Source: Hermodice carunculata (taxonomy: Eukaryota > Annelida > Polychaeta > Eunicida > Amphinomidae). Taken from it: a DNA stretch of 64,000 nt. The stretch is taken from positions 33,762,640 through 33,826,639 of the forward strand of contig OZ026617.1 in the NCBI GenBank assembly GCA_964020975.1, read 5' to 3'. This document shows, in pieces, positions 36,151-48,830 of this stretch. The position numbers were made by a program, and so were the translations under genes. Position 1 is the stretch's first letter, and the number at the start of each line of letters is the position of its first letter. The notes under the pieces are model-generated. The model saw only the letters and a program-made list of their open reading frames with translations. It was not told the origin of the DNA and searched no databases.

Positions 36151-36480
36151 TGGATAATGACGTCCAGTTTAGCCCTGGGCATTGTTTTTGACTTTGCACT
36201 GTCAGAGAATTGGGACATTTCCCACTCATTGCAATTGTCCCGGTCCACTGCGTCCATTGTCATGCACCGAAAGCCCGACAAGAAGTGCAGCGTCAAAGTA
36301 ACCATGGAAACAACTTTGCGTGGCGTTATCGCAAGAGTAACCATGTGATCTGGGGAGCACGAGAAATTCTTGAGACTGCGCACTTCCCCAAACTACGCCT
36401 AACAGAAATCGTGTCCCCTTCGAGCAACTCTAAACTATAACTTTCGTCCTAGAAACGGAATGGATTTACCCTTTTAGTCT
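36151..36480 (-). promoter_or_regulatory. Possible promoter region of the unnamed minus-strand gene
   Basis: This stretch has more CG dinucleotides than its flanks (for example TTTGCGTGGCGTTATCGC, 36317-36332). It holds GACGTC, as in CRE sites, at about 36160 and a CCAAT overlapping the proposed start. No TATA box was found. A plus-strand open frame here has no recognisable product. Confidence 0.25.
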
Positions 36481-36522
36481 GGTCCCCTGCCGCCACTTTC
36501 CCTATCAGGCTTATAATCATTA

Positions 36523-36561
36523 TGTTTGGGTGCCAACCCAGACATTTTGTTTTCCAAGAAT

Positions 36562-36621
<60 letters not shown>

Positions 36622-36870
36622 ACCAAATTTGTCTGAAGTTTTTCTCGGACACTATTATTCCGAAAACCACCAAACTTGCCATTATGACTGACCCACCAGT
36701 GAAATTAGGCGCCTGACTTGGAATAGTCATGATGTTTAAAATTATGCAAATTATGGGCTATTAAAATTTTAAAAGCTTTATATCTTCAAATATATTATAG
36801 ATAGACACAAAGTTCTAACTTACACATATAGGTTTGAGACATCTGGCAAATCCAATAGCATGCAAACAAA
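36523..36870 (-). mobile_element. 3' part of a Helentron-derived element, GTCTGGGTGCC family
   Basis: Read on the minus strand, core sequence (36870-36625: 'ttttaaagc', 'catgactattccaa') is followed by a (GAAA)n microsatellite (36563-36620). It ends in the hairpin whose plus-strand form is TGTTTGGG-tgccaa-CCCAGACA (36523-36544). The same tail occurs on the plus strand at 62230-62354. Confidence 0.7.
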
Positions 36871-37880
36871 AGTTGGGGAATTTTAATGTATGCTAAATTC
36901 AGTGAATTCCCCAACAATCCACATTTTGACTAGGGCTTCGGCTGTACTGCATGTTATATAAGCCTCCATGGTGCTAGGCAACCATTTTGCATTCATGATA
37001 CTTGAACCTGTCTCATAGGCAGCCTTCTAGCCATGCCTGCTGGGTTTATGGTTTGAAAGGTTTATGTCTTATGGCAAATGGGAGGTGGGGGTGGGGGGGG
37101 GGAACTCCCAACAACTATGTAATGAGGTACTCAATAAAATACAGAGAATCTGTTTCTGTTCATGCAAGAAACATATCTGCTCCATGTTCACACTAATGCT
37201 GCACAGAGCTGAAAGTGCACCATGGCTGGGACTGACCAGTCAGAGTGTCCCAGCTGGTCTGTGCCTGAGGCTAGGAGTCTGCTGGAGGGAGTGGACTTCT
37301 GGGCAGAACAAGCCAGAGTGTACCCTCTGTTAAAAATAGACTACACACAGAGCTGAGTTTGCTGGACCGGATCAAAGTCTGACTTACAGTACTCAGTGAC
37401 TGTTTTCACAACTTGGTGAATTTAGAAAAAGTGTGTGGATTTGAGTCATCTCAATGGACACTTCCATGTCTTTGTTTTCTTGTAACCAGTAAGATGAAGC
37501 TTGTTCTTCATAGCCAATACTGAGTCAGTATAGTGTATGTCTCAGTTCAGAGGTACATGTACATGTAGTTTTGTGACAGCACCCGTTGAAATTTGTTTAT
37601 GTAATAAAGGAACAAAGACAGTTTTGTACTGCATGTACACAGATCCCTCTGAATTATAATATGTGTACACTGTACATGCACATATACTCATTAATACTCT
37701 CCACAAGGGCTGACCCTCTCTGGAGTGGGCACTTTTCTCTGGTCACGAGGGTGCTCACTGTAGAGAGGTTTCACTGTACAGTGGTACCTGCAATTTAAGA
37801 CCACCCCTCATGCCAGACAAAAGTAGTCACATAGGGCAGGTGGTCTTTCATCTCAGATAAATTAACAAACAAATATAAGG
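36871..37880. other. Unassigned stretch; G tract near 37083-37110
   Basis: No gene was recognised. There is a G-rich tract at 37081-37110 and a small inverted repeat, GCTGGGAC...GTCCCAGC, near 37225-37254. It may be an insertion within a larger GTCTGGGTGCC-family element, whose two ends lie on either side. Confidence 0.35.
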
Positions 37881-38717
37881 CCAATGTCTGTCTGTCTTTC
37901 TTTGTGACCAAGTTGGTCCAGTGTTTTTTTCAAACAATATTGGAAAAAACCACCAAACTTGCTATGGTGACTAACATAACCAGCAAAATTGTGCATCTCA
38001 TTTGGAACAGTCATGATGTTTAAAAATTATGCAAATTTTAGAGGCAACAAAAATTTTAAAAGCGCCATATCTTCCAAACTATTGCAGATGGACTCAAAAT
38101 TTCAACGTGTAAATATACCTTTTTGACACTTGCCACTATAATGGACAGTATAGTTGTACAATTTCAAATTATGCTAATAAGGGGCATTGAAAAATTTAAA
38201 AGTTGAGTATCTCCAAAACAATTGTACATAGAGATGCCACTCCTTCAATTTGTAGGTTTGTGGCAAAGCCGCATCCAATAAACCATGAACCAAAGTTGTA
38301 GAATTTTAATTTATGCAAATTAGGTGAATATGCAAAATGTAAATCTTTAATAGCTTCAAATCTATTATAGAGGTGCCACTTCTACTTCAATTCATGGGTT
38401 TGTGGCATAACCCCATCCAATGAACAATAAACCAAAGTTCTTCTAGGCTTATGATTCATGCAAATTAGACAAATACATAAAATTAAAATGTTGAATAGCT
38501 TCAAAACTATTATAGATAGTAGTTTCATTCAAAATTCACTTCATAAGTTTGGGACATGGCCACATGCCTTGAACCAAGAACCAAAGCTAAGCATTTTAAT
38601 TGATAAAAATTAGGCTAATACACGAAATTTAGATTATGTTGAACATTGGCAAAGTATAGCATTTCAAACTATTCTCATTTTGAAGGCACCCAGACAGATT
38701 TGCTGTGAAGCAAATCT
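37881..38717 (-). mobile_element. 5' part of a Helentron-derived element, GTCTGGGTGCC family
   Basis: On the minus strand the element starts with the hairpin AGATTTGC-ttcaca-GCAAATCT (38717-38696), then GTCTGGGTGCC (38695-38685). Several diverged core units follow with 'ttttaaa...caaact-ttatagat' and 'aattagcataatttgaaa'. A (GACA)n stub lies at 37887-37899. The same hairpin and motif open the plus-strand copy at 61216. Confidence 0.7.
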
Positions 38718-40175
38718 TCTTTTTTAGTTCGTCATTGTCCTTTAGAAAAACAGTTGCTATGAAGAAGTTCAAGTTCATTGTTGTATGCGTCAATGAATAA
38801 GGTGATGTTATTGAATGTGCAATTTAATTTTATTAACTGATGTCCAATAAGACACCCCCCCCAAAAAAAGGCTTGTCATGGATAAGATTTTGTCTCACAC
38901 TAGTCAATAGCTTCACGTATGTGACAGAACCCCCTCCCCCCCCAAAATGGTGCATTGATGAAAATACCTGTATTAGTGCAGCAATGGTATGCTTGATCGA
39001 TAGTCAATACAACTGTTGAAAGAGATATCAAATTCAGTTTTTAATGATTGAAAAGTTTACATGTACAGACCCTGCCAGTCTCACGATAAATGGGAAAATC
39101 TTTTCTGGTCCATGACAGTACACCAAAAAAAACAGTTCACCGAAATGAATAATCACCGAATGACAAATTCACAGAAAAGTTTTTCACCGTATATTAAACT
39201 CACCGAAGGAAAATTTGGTAGAATTACCATTGAATCAAATGGTTAGATCAACTAAACTTCGACGAAATTTCACCGAAATTTTCCTCGAAACCTGTTTTCT
39301 TTTGTTGTCTGTTTTATCAAAATAGCTTGTTTCATTTATCATTTCTGCCTGGTTTTTTTTTAATTATTTTTTTCAGTTTTATTCACGATTATTCTGTTTT
39401 GAATGAGAAATATCTCTTTTGTTGTATTTTTTGTCTATCTTATTTATAATTAAACTGTTTTAAATGAGAAACATCTGTTTTGTTTTATTTTTTGTCTGTT
39501 TTATTTATTACTATTCTGTTTTAAAGGATGCCTCAAACAATCATGCGGACTTGCAAAAATTTGCCCCAGAAATATGCATGATAATAAAGAAACAAACATA
39601 ATACAATCATATTGCCAGACACCTTTGACTTCTTGTATTGTTGGTAATTGAAATTTCCTATGCATTGACCCACTGTTCTTTTCTCTCAAGTGGCAATGCG
39701 GTCAGAATGATTTTGGATTGCATAACACTTATGTGAATAACAAATACGATGAAAAAGCTATGTGACATAATTCCTATTCGACCAATTCACAGTTCAGTAA
39801 GATTGTAATATGGTGAAATGAATTTCGGTCTAATGTCGTGCACCCGGAATTTAGCAATCTCCTAATTGCGCAATGACATATGACGTTTTAAATGAATGGA
39901 GTTTCAGATTTTTACTGCTTTTTTGGCCAATCCCTATCTCTTGCTGTGCTACTTGAGCCTTGTATACTTTGATAAAGATTTAAAGTTTTGAGTCTTCATA
40001 TATGAAAATGATTATTACAGAATAGCCCCAAGTTATTGAATAATACAGCAAAATTATCTTTGCGGTAAACAAGGAGAGGCAGAATTGTTACAAAATTTAT
40101 AATTATTTGAATAAATTGAAAAGATGAACATTAGCAGTTTGAAAAAAATCAGACATGTAGCTAGGCAAGAACTAG
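38718..40175. repeat. AT-rich DNA with TCACCGAA motifs and TTTTATT/CTGTTTT repeats
   Basis: Between 39130 and 39290 the motif TCACCG(A)A recurs about five times at uneven spacing. From 39295 to 39530 a unit like 'tgttttattttttgtctgttttatttat-attctgttttaaatgagaaa' repeats about three times. No gene or transposon end was seen. Confidence 0.5.
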
Positions 40176-40179
40176 AAAA

Positions 40180-40910
40180 GTGTCCAAAGGACACGGATGC
40201 CCCCACCTGTCATTGCCCCCATCGGCATTGAAGAGAATATGGTATGTAGCTGGTGTAAGATACCAAATACTTCTTGAGATACATGCGACACAAATGTGAC
40301 AAGTCTAACCTTGAATCAACATTTTTCCTAAGTTAATTAATGATTAATTAACACGAGATAATTAATCCAAGGGAAAAACAAAACCCCGGGTGCATACTTT
40401 CATATATTGATAGATGTTTCCACAAAGTTTCATGGTTGAAACTCGAATACTTTTTGACATACATGCGGCACAAATGTGACAAATGTAACGTCGGATCAAT
40501 ATTTTCCCTACGTTAATCAATGGTTAATTAACACATGATAATTAATCTAAGGGAGAAACAAGACAACAGGTGCACACCTTTATATATTGATAGACCGATA
40601 CTTCCACAAAGTTGCATGATTGAAGCTCAAATACCTTTTGAGATATATGCGACACAAATGTGACAAGTCTAACGGCAAATCAATATTTTTCCCAAATTAA
40701 TGAATGATTAATTTAGACTGTATAATCAACCCAAGAGACGAACGAAACCCCAGGTGCACACCTTCATATATTGATAGATGTTTCCACCAAGTTTTATGGT
40801 TGTATCTCAAATTCTTTTGGAGATACGTCCGACACAAATGCGACAATTTTAATGTCTGGCGGACTAATGGACGGACAAGGGCAAATCTATACCCCCCCCC
40901 CGTGGGGGCA
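40180..40910 (+). mobile_element. Helentron-derived short element, TGCCCCCAC family
   Basis: The left end is GTGTCC-aaa-GGACAC (40180-40194), then TGCCCCCAC (40198-40206). The right end carries the inverted copy GTGGGGGCA (40902-40910) after a C tract. Three core units of about 180 bp repeat 'attaattaacac-agataattaatc-aaggga', 'cttcatatattgatagatgtttccacaaagtt' and 'gacatacatgcgacacaaatgtgacaa'. A short GGACGGAC tract (40869-40876) precedes the tail. Confidence 0.75.
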
Positions 40911-42224
40911 CAAAACTCAAACTCCTGTTGTTCATGCAGGGAATTGCATGCCGTGCAGTTGGCTGCATGATTATTACATGCAGGTATTAATCTTTTATGC
41001 AAGATGACTACTCGATCTTCTTGTGATCAACAGTGTGTCGCCGATGGTTTAGATAAGGTGCTGATTAACTGTAGACCACTGACACTGTGACATTAAGCAA
41101 GACTCCGGTTGAATAATTGGTGTATGAGTTACCTGTAAAATGTTAAAGTTGCCATAATCATGATGGCATTAATGACAAACAGGCATCTGCGTATGGCATA
41201 TGTTGCCTGTGATATATGTTATTTGAACTGGCCAAATTGTTTTCTGCCATTTTAAGAGCATAGTTGTTCCCAATGTCATTACCCTGGTTCATGGTTATTA
41301 CCCCCTTCCCGCCCCCCCCCCCCCCCCGAGAAACTCACTTAATCCTGATGTAGCATGGAATTATACTGACCATAACTGTGACTTCTGTCTATTCCAAATT
41401 AACTGCACATTGTTTCTTATCTTGAGAGAGCCCTCTAATCAGACATGGCATATCTTCTTAAAACCCTCCTATACATTTTATAAATACATGAATACAGTTT
41501 TTAATCGATGCAGAGAGGTATTATGACACGGAACAAAAAAGGCCAGCTTTCTGTCAAATTGATTGATGTGTAGCCTCATAGTCAATGAGCAGCTCCTGTA
41601 TAAATGGTACATATTGTACAAGGTATCAAAATGTGTTGTAAATAGAACAATTATTTGAGTGATATTTTTTCTGATAAGCAAGGAGTAAGGCGAGGCAGTA
41701 TTGTATTACTCAGTATTGTATTACTGTTGTTGTTAAATATATTTTAACTGACATAATGTTATGTTGGTAATGTTGGAAGACAGATAATTATGTCAAATGT
41801 GGTAGATGACATTCACTAATTATGTTAGGTGCTCAAGTGGGACTAGCGCAGCCTGTAAGTTACTCACATCAACATTGCATCTGGAGGTAAAAAAAAAGCC
41901 CAAATGGTCAATTAAACAAACTCGGGGGGGGGGGGGGGATCTATAGCATCATCACCAATGTGCTTTACCGGCAAGCACCTGGTGTAACTTCCACACAGTG
42001 ACACCAGTTCAACAGACTACACACCTGAAAGACAAAAAATGGATGAGATCTGAAACGGTTGTTGATTATTTTCTGGAGGTTAAGCGTGATATTTAGCAAA
42101 AGGAAAGTGTCTGCTTTTGAAAAAAGGTGAAGCGCTTCCAGCAGAAAAGGGTTAATGGGTTGCAAGCCACACAGCTGGCACCATGATTATTATGTGGGTA
42201 TTATGCATGATGACTCTTAAATGT
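40911..42224. other. No gene seen; C and G homopolymer tracts
   Basis: C tract at 41311-41327 and G tract at 41924-41938. The phrase around 40945-41005 ('tggctgcatgattattacatgcaggtatta') recurs in diverged form at 42165-42210. No other structure was recognised. Confidence 0.4.
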
Positions 42225-42555
42225 CTTTTTTTTTCTTATTTTTTTATTTCCATTGACAGGTACATACATATTCAAACCACAGATTGGTTTCAATGGGTTT
42301 TACATACACATGTTGGGTATACCTTTAACTCAAAACTGAACTAACACACTGTTACAATAAATTGTTCGATGTACATTTAAGTCACAATCTAGCAATATCA
42401 AAAGACATAATATTTATTCTCACATAACTCCATGCCAATTTTTGGTCATGCTTACTAATTTTACTTCTATGTTTTGCAATGCAGTATTCAATAAATTTTA
42501 TCTTTTTTTTACTCTGGTTATAAAACCAGGGATATAAGGTAGAGCATTTCTATAT

Positions 42556-43900
42556 TTACAAGCACATATAAACTTTTTTCCAAGTATTAAAAATCAAGTT
42601 ATAAATGGCATCTAAATTATTATCACCCAGCAAAACCTGTTGGACAGAAAATTGTAGAATGTGAACATCATTAACTGAAAATCTAGCAAAAACCTGTCTC
42701 CAGAATTCAGCAGTGTGACTGCATTCCCAAAAAAGATGTTTAATAGTTTCAACTTCACTTTTACCGAAGGAACATAGATTTGTTTCTGTAATTTTCCATT
42801 TATGTAATTTTCCATTAATACATAAAGTTCTGTGTAGGAATATAAATTGAAAACTTCTGATTTTTGATGAGATTGTTACCAAGTAAATAGTTTCAAAACA
42901 GGTAAACCACTCAACCTCTTCAATTTCACAGTTAAGCTCTGCATTCCAGGTTCTTCCTAAAGGTAATTTGGCTTTAAATGCTTTTTGTAAAAAATGTGGA
43001 TAAACAAAATGAGGGACTTTACCAATGTCTATAATTCTTCACGATGGCTTCCTAGGTTTGCTATAAGTTCCTTCCATCTTTTTGGGATGACAGATAAAAG
43101 ACCCATAAAGTGTAGATAGTTTGCAGATATTTGAAATTTTTGGGTGAAACTTCCAAATGACAGAAAAGTCCCATCAGTGGATAATAAACCAAATACATAC
43201 TTGATACCTTTATCGTACCATTTTTATAGAAAACTGTTTTACCCCCTACTCTCATGAAAGAATTAAACCACAGTGCTTCAGTTACAACTTCATCTTTTCT
43301 TTCTGGGTTCTTATGATTATACTCACTCCAGCTATAAATAACCTCTAACCAAAATTCACTCTTCACGTTGTTAAATAAATTTTTTACATCAGTTCTATGG
43401 AAATTGCATTCCCACAGATATTTATCTTTACATGGTAACTGGTGCAAAACGAGGTGTTTCCATCCTGCTCCTGATTCTGACACCAGTCTCTTAATCCAAG
43501 CCCATTTCATTGCATGGAAATTGGAAGGGATATGAGTAATTCCTAATCCACCTCTATCAGTGGGGGTTCTAAGTTAGTTTCTCTTTATTTTATCTGGTTT
43601 TTTATTCCAAAGATATATAAAAATAAGAACTTCAGCTCTTTTCATCAAAGAATCTGCAGGGTTTGGGATTACAGATACTAAATACAGCAATTGTAACAAT
43701 GCTAAGGATTTTATAATTAGTGTTTTACCCATAACAGACAAGCTTCTTTTGTCCCAAGAGTTAAAAATCTGTTCTATTTTCTTTAATTTGGGGAGGGGGG
43801 GATAGTTTAAGGTTTCTAATTTATCTCTTTCGGGGGTTATTTCTACCCCTAGAAGAACTGCAGGTTTTTTTGGTCCAATGTACTTGTAGGTTTTCTGCAA
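42556..43900 (-). pseudogene. LINE ORF2, thumb and C-terminal region
   Basis: Segments in different frames continue ORF2. About 43900-43574 has LLGVEITPERDKLETLNYPP and KRSLSVMGKTLIIKSLALLQL, typical of the post-RT 'W..R.Lsl.GK..iiks' region. About 43510-43061 has MKWAWIKRLVSESGAGWKHL. About 42882-42556 holds the zinc-knuckle-like CSFGKSEVETIKHLFWECSH. A further frame change near 42560 is followed by CKYRNALPYIPGFITRVKKR. At least three frame changes separate the pieces. Confidence 0.8.
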
Positions 43901-43918
43901 ATATTAGATTAGAGTCTT

Positions 43919-44840
43919 TTATACTTCCAATCCGCATAACAACGGATTTGTCTTTACCTTTAGGCCTGACATTACTTTAAACTGCATCAGCAGATCAAAT
44001 ATTTTATTCGTATTAAATTCATTAGCTAAAAGAGTAAAGCTAGTAACATCGGCATACTGAGAAATTTCATATTCTCTATCATCTATACTAATTCCCGTGA
44101 TAGATTTATTTTCTTGCACAGCAATAGCCAAATTTTCAACACACAGAATAAAAAGATACGAGAAGAGGGGACATCCTTGACGAGCACCCCTTGAAAGTTT
44201 GAAAGATTCCGAAGGCCAGCCATCATTAGTTATGTAGCTCTGGATATCTGTATATAAAACTTTTATCCATTGCTGTATGGAAGGACCAAAATTAAAATAT
44301 TTCAGAGAATCTTGGATAAATTTCCATTCTAGTCGATCAAAAGCTTTTTCAAAGTCTACAAGCATAAGAAGAGCTGGTATGTCATTTTCAAAATCCATCA
44401 GGTTAATTATCTTATTTATGTTTTCTCCGATATATCTATTTTCTAAGAAGCCAGTTTGATCTTCGAGTATCAAAGTCGGGAGTACCTTTTTCAAATGAAA
44501 GGCTATACATTTTGCTACTAATTTGTAGTCTTGATTTAAAAGGGAAATTGGTCTGCAGTTTTTTTAATTCTTAAATGTCGTTATCCTGCTTTGGTAAAAG
44601 TGAAATAATTCCACGTCTTTCTTGTTACAGATAAGATTCCCTTATTATAGGCAGCATTCAGTGCATGTAACAGGTAATCTTTACATCTGGTCCAAAAAAA
44701 TCATAAAATCCTGCTGGATATCCATCCGAGCCGAGGGATTTATTGTTAGATGTGTTTTTCTATGCATTCAAAAAGCTCATATTCATTCAATTCTCCTTCA
44801 CATTTTAACATATCTTGTTCAGCTAGTTTTGACACTTCTA
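43919..44840 (-). pseudogene. LINE ORF2, reverse transcriptase domain
   Basis: The longest open piece (44494-43919) has DQTGFLENRYIGENINKIIN, motif A in LMLVDFEKAFDRLEW, motif B in SRGARQGCPLFSYLF and motif C as ISQYADVTSFTL. Motif C should be YADD, so the second catalytic aspartate is replaced by valine. Upstream, across stops and frame changes to about 44840, are YELFECIEKHI, the expected 'NNKSPGPDG.P..FY' region and QERRGIISLLPK. The motifs place it with L1/Tx1-like elements common in aquatic invertebrates. Confidence 0.85.
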
Positions 44841-44960
44841 CATTACCGGGTATTCAGAAAGGTTGCAATGTCTGATGTCTCTGTATCTAGTAACAAGAAA
44901 GACGTGGAATTATTTCACTTTTACCAAAGAAGGATAAAGACACTTTAAAATTAAAAAAAC
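44557..44960. repeat. Inverted duplication of a 71-bp LINE segment
   Basis: The LINE segment encoding QERRGIISLLPK on the minus strand (44557-44628) recurs on the plus strand at 44890-44960, where it reads QERRGIISLLPKKDKDTLKL. The arms are about 90% alike and about 260 bp apart. It lies at the truncated 5' end of the LINE. Confidence 0.85.
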
Positions 44961-45389
44961 GTTTTGAATATGTTGCAGTATGACATTGCCACATTTATTT
45001 TTCAAGGTATAATAGCAGAGCCTGACACCATGGCCCTCTTGTTTTAATGTGGCATTATGTTCAAATTATGATGGTGTAAAACATATTTCTTTTGGCTTTG
45101 TTGTTTTGTATTTGTGTCTTTTTGTCCAGAACCACTTCCTAGTAGTCATTACCCTATTCCGCAGTCCGAACTCTCTGCTCCACATAAGCTAACCAGTCAC
45201 TGTCTAACCTATATACATATGGTAGTACTATTGTCCATTTTGCACACATTCCTCTGTAGAATTTTGACATAGGCTGCATTAGCTCAAATAAATTAAAGGG
45301 TCTTCAGCGGGAAAATACTACCTTTACCCGCACATGTCTCTCTGAGTGGCGGCTTCTTGTCTAAGCTTAATATTCAGCAGACAACACAC
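44961..45389. other. No gene seen
   Basis: Ordinary AT-rich sequence between the LINE and the left edge of the 3,983-bp tandem duplication. Confidence 0.4.
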
Positions 45390-46139
45390 ATTATAATGAA
45401 TAGATATGAACGTGGCAAATGATGAATTAGCTAAATATGTGAAGTTTTGCTTATAAAAGCAGAGCTTCATTATGAAAAAAGAAAACTTGTCAAACAAAAC
45501 ATAATTACTAAATTTGTATGATACAGGTTCAGATAAGAACAATTTGACTTACCCCTGAATCAGTATGTACCCTTTGTAGCTGGATAGCTTATCCTAGTTA
45601 AACCACCTGGCAGTGTACAACTGAAGTAGAAACAAACTGGGGCATTATATTCAGTTCCAGTAATAGTAAAATAAACAGTTGCAGCTAGACCACCAGTACA
45701 AACCGAGGGAAATCCTAAGAAGTACTGCAACAATGTACATCTTTCACCAGGATGTAAAACAAAGCCCATGATGACACCTACTCCTCACTTTGAAAGTCTT
45801 CAAACAATTAAGGTCTATTTCGCTGCCAACTCCAAGTCAATGTTTCAACGTAATGTGTCAAGCTTGTGACACTTGAGTTAATACTGTCAATTTCGAGTAT
45901 TTTTTTTAACATTGAGTAAATGTACATTTAGGTATGTCAGAAAAGAATGAAAGTCATTAGCATTGATGTCAAAAACTTGTTATCAAAACATAATTTTCTT
46001 AACACGATTTTAAGTACAATTAGGCAAACTTGTAACTGTCGTTGGCCGCTGCTTGTTACCGACAGCCCCTGGGGGTTTAACCTAACAGAATACAAGCTAG
46101 CCTAAAATGTCTGAAAGGTGAATATTAAACAGAATGATG

Positions 46140-47135
46140 CCAAAAGATACAATTAAGTAGCAAAACAGGGAAGTCTAAAATCTCTAAAATCATTGAAGCC
46201 AAACTTTCTAACCATCTCTGGATATTTACAGCAAAATTTGTAGAAGTATTTGATCAAATGTACATCTTTGAATCCTCTTGACTCAAGTTTATTGTAAATA
46301 AATTTTAAAAATGTTCTAGATGCAAAGTCCTGAAATATAGAACAAAATAATACGATCAAATCTGAAAATTTGTGATAAAAACGCATGATATCCACAAGTT
46401 TCCGAAATAGTACTGTCCGGGAAAGGATAGTTAACTACTCGAAAGTTAAACTAATCTATTTTGTCATGGACTTTAATACAAAACCTGCCATTAGCGATCT
46501 GAATATCCAAGTCCAGAAACACATCTCTGAAACCATCTAAATTGTGACCCTCCAAAAGGATATCTTTTGGGTAAATTTCTTCAGCAATTTCACTGAAATT
46601 TTCTACATTTACACAAGCAATGTCACCAATATATCTTGCTTTGTTTAATAATTTTGAAGCCATTTGAAAGTCCTTTATCATCAATTTATTTTAACTTTTG
46701 ACTCCATCTATGGGTAGATTTGTGTACAATGTAGAAAAATCAAAACAAAATGAATCTAGATTTAAAAAGGGTGTTTATGCAATTTGGGTATCCAGAACAA
46801 AAGTGGAATAGAGGAGACCTCTTCAGATATTTTGATATTAAAATGCCTTTTCATCTCGTCGTTATGTGTATCTATCAAAATTATCAATGGATTGTTTGTG
46901 TAATTTATTCAGGTCATTTCTTCTCATGTCTGAAATATTGTTTATACCAAGTTCATTTTTCAAAACATTTGTATTTTGCAGCTGGCTTATGCTTATTCCT
47001 TGCATTGTTTGCACTGCTGACTTGTCAGTCTGTAGAGGTATTGAAATCTGCGTTCGTTGCCTGTCCGTCGTAAGACTTTTTACATTTTACACTTCTTTTA
47101 AAAAACTTCATCATGGAATGTTTTGATTTTGCACA
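46140..47135 (-). pseudogene. Reverse-transcriptase relic, Penelope-like or related (copy 1)
   Basis: The minus strand carries fragments such as FSTLYTNLP, EIYPKDILLEGHNLDGFRD, FLDLDIQIANGRFCIKV and KFGFNDFRDFRLP. They resemble a reverse transcriptase widespread in cnidarians, molluscs and amphioxus (with 'DFSTLYT.LPH', 'YIDDL', 'FLDL.i...NG', 'VYDKRDDF' motifs). It is broken in several places and looks old. An exact second copy lies at 50123-51118 because the host segment is duplicated. Confidence 0.5.
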
Positions 47136-48745
47136 TAAATATATCCAGGTGGACCTCTACAAAGTTTGGGAAGGAGATGGTGATGTAAAAGTTTTTTTTT
47201 TATTATTATTTTTTTGAATTTTTCAATTGATTAAAAAAAGACCAGTTTCTTCATCTCAAGAACTACTTGGCAAATTGCTTTGATATTACATGCAGGGTCA
47301 ACTGCTCTTATTTTGGCCACCTAGTGGCTCTGTTAGTTTTTGGGGTTTTTTGTTCAAATCTTAGTGTGTTAAGGTCATTTTTAACTTCTCCAAAACAGCT
47401 GAATAGAGCTGATTAAAATTTTACGAGAATATCCCTTGACTTTATGCAATGAAAGTTTGTCAAATTGATATAGATATGTTAATTTTTGATAAAGTCTTGA
47501 GAAATCAAACTTTGCGACCATAGGTAAGTACCGGCTGTTCACATAGTCTTCTTGTTCGATTTGTTGAAAAAATAAAATTTCTTCATCTCAAGAAGTACTT
47601 GGCCAATTGCTTTGATATTGCACAATGGGTGACCTGGGGTAATTGTTTCCCTTTGTAGCAATGAATTTTCGTTTGTTAAGGTTATTTTCGACTTATTCTC
47701 CACAATGGCTGAATATAATTACTTAAAATTTTATCAGATCATCATTTAACTTTAGACAATAAAAGTTTGGGACAATAACGTGGATATGAAATTTTTTCCC
47801 ACTTTTGTTTCCTGAATAAAGTCAACTTTTACTTTTCTTTCAATACTGTCTATACGTGCTAAGAAGAAAACTCGTATGGGATATCTATTGGTAGTGTTGA
47901 TTTTAACTTTGAGTCATCTTGAAAATTATTTAAAGATCGAATGACACATTGCCATCTTCGTATTGCTACACCATAGACCCCCTGTTACTATTAGACAGTA
48001 GCAAAATACCCATTGGGTTTTCTTCTCGTGAAGTTACTTTTGACTAAGTTACCTTGAAAGGCCAAACTGTCATATTGTGTCGTCAAAATATATCTCGGTC
48101 ATATTGGTTCCTCCGTCCATTGTTCCTGATAAATATCAATATCATATTTGTTTTTGTATGGTCGATTTTAACCTTGCAAGATCAAATTAGAGTTAAATAA
48201 CATGCAAGCTGATATCTTGATAATGATGGATCCTAAGCCTGTGGTTAGCATGTTCCGTCACTGGCCACAAAAGAATGGCATGTATTATTCCACACGTACA
48301 CGATCCTCATAATGATTGATGATCTTTTTCTTTGAATTTTTGTGTCTTCAAGCTATTTGCAACCTCTGGTATGATATATCAAACTTTGATAACACTGTAC
48401 ATGTATATAGCTCTGCAGACTACAGTGGAGGTGTTGCAATAATGTAAAAGCAGATTCCAGTCAGCAGAGCACATGATCATCATGATCCTCTTCTTATGAC
48501 AACATTTGTAGTTGACTTTTCCTAATCATAACATGGCCACCCATTTTCATGTTGAAGGATTCAAATGACATATTTTGCATTGCATAAAAAAGTTTTGTAA
48601 TTATTTTCATGTTATTGTCTAATTATTGTGTTCAATAAGCGAGCAGTCACTTTTTTGCCTTGAATTATGATAATGAAAAATGTTTTATGGTAAAAATAGG
48701 TTCCTTCCTGTATACCGACTGAATTACCATCAGCATATTAAAAGG

Positions 48746-48830
48746 TCATAATATATTTATTATATTTAATATATATAATAAATATATTAATATAATTAAT
48801 ATATTTATTATAATAAATAATATAAGTACA
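48746..48830. repeat. AT-only palindrome (copy 1)
   Basis: A stretch of about 85 bp made almost only of A and T, built from ATATTTATTAT / ATAATAAATAT inverted motifs, able to form a long hairpin. It is present unchanged at 52729-52813 in copy 2. Confidence 0.8.

Larger units (their letters stand above)
42225..44850 (-). mobile_element. LINE, L1/Tx1-like, 5'-truncated
   Basis: A minus-strand non-LTR retrotransposon. Its 3' end is an A-rich run (reverse complement of the T-rich stretch 42226-42250). Its body is the reverse transcriptase and C-terminal part of ORF2. Homology begins abruptly near 44840, typical of 5' truncation. No endonuclease or ORF1 is present. Multiple stops and frameshifts mark an inactive copy. 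Confidence 0.85.

Noticed and set aside
36130-36440. Plus-strand frames of 72-76 codons opposite the proposed promoter
   Set aside because: No recognisable product and no splice sites; openness is explained by the higher GC content.
45560-45769. 69-codon minus-strand frame with hydrophobic, cysteine-containing product (repeated at 49543-49752)
   Set aside because: Identical in both copies only because the whole segment is duplicated. No splice context or family was recognised, so not called a gene.
46750-47126. Two overlapping plus-strand frames of 107 and 86 codons with membrane-like composition
   Set aside because: They lie antisense to the reverse-transcriptase relic and are shadows of it.
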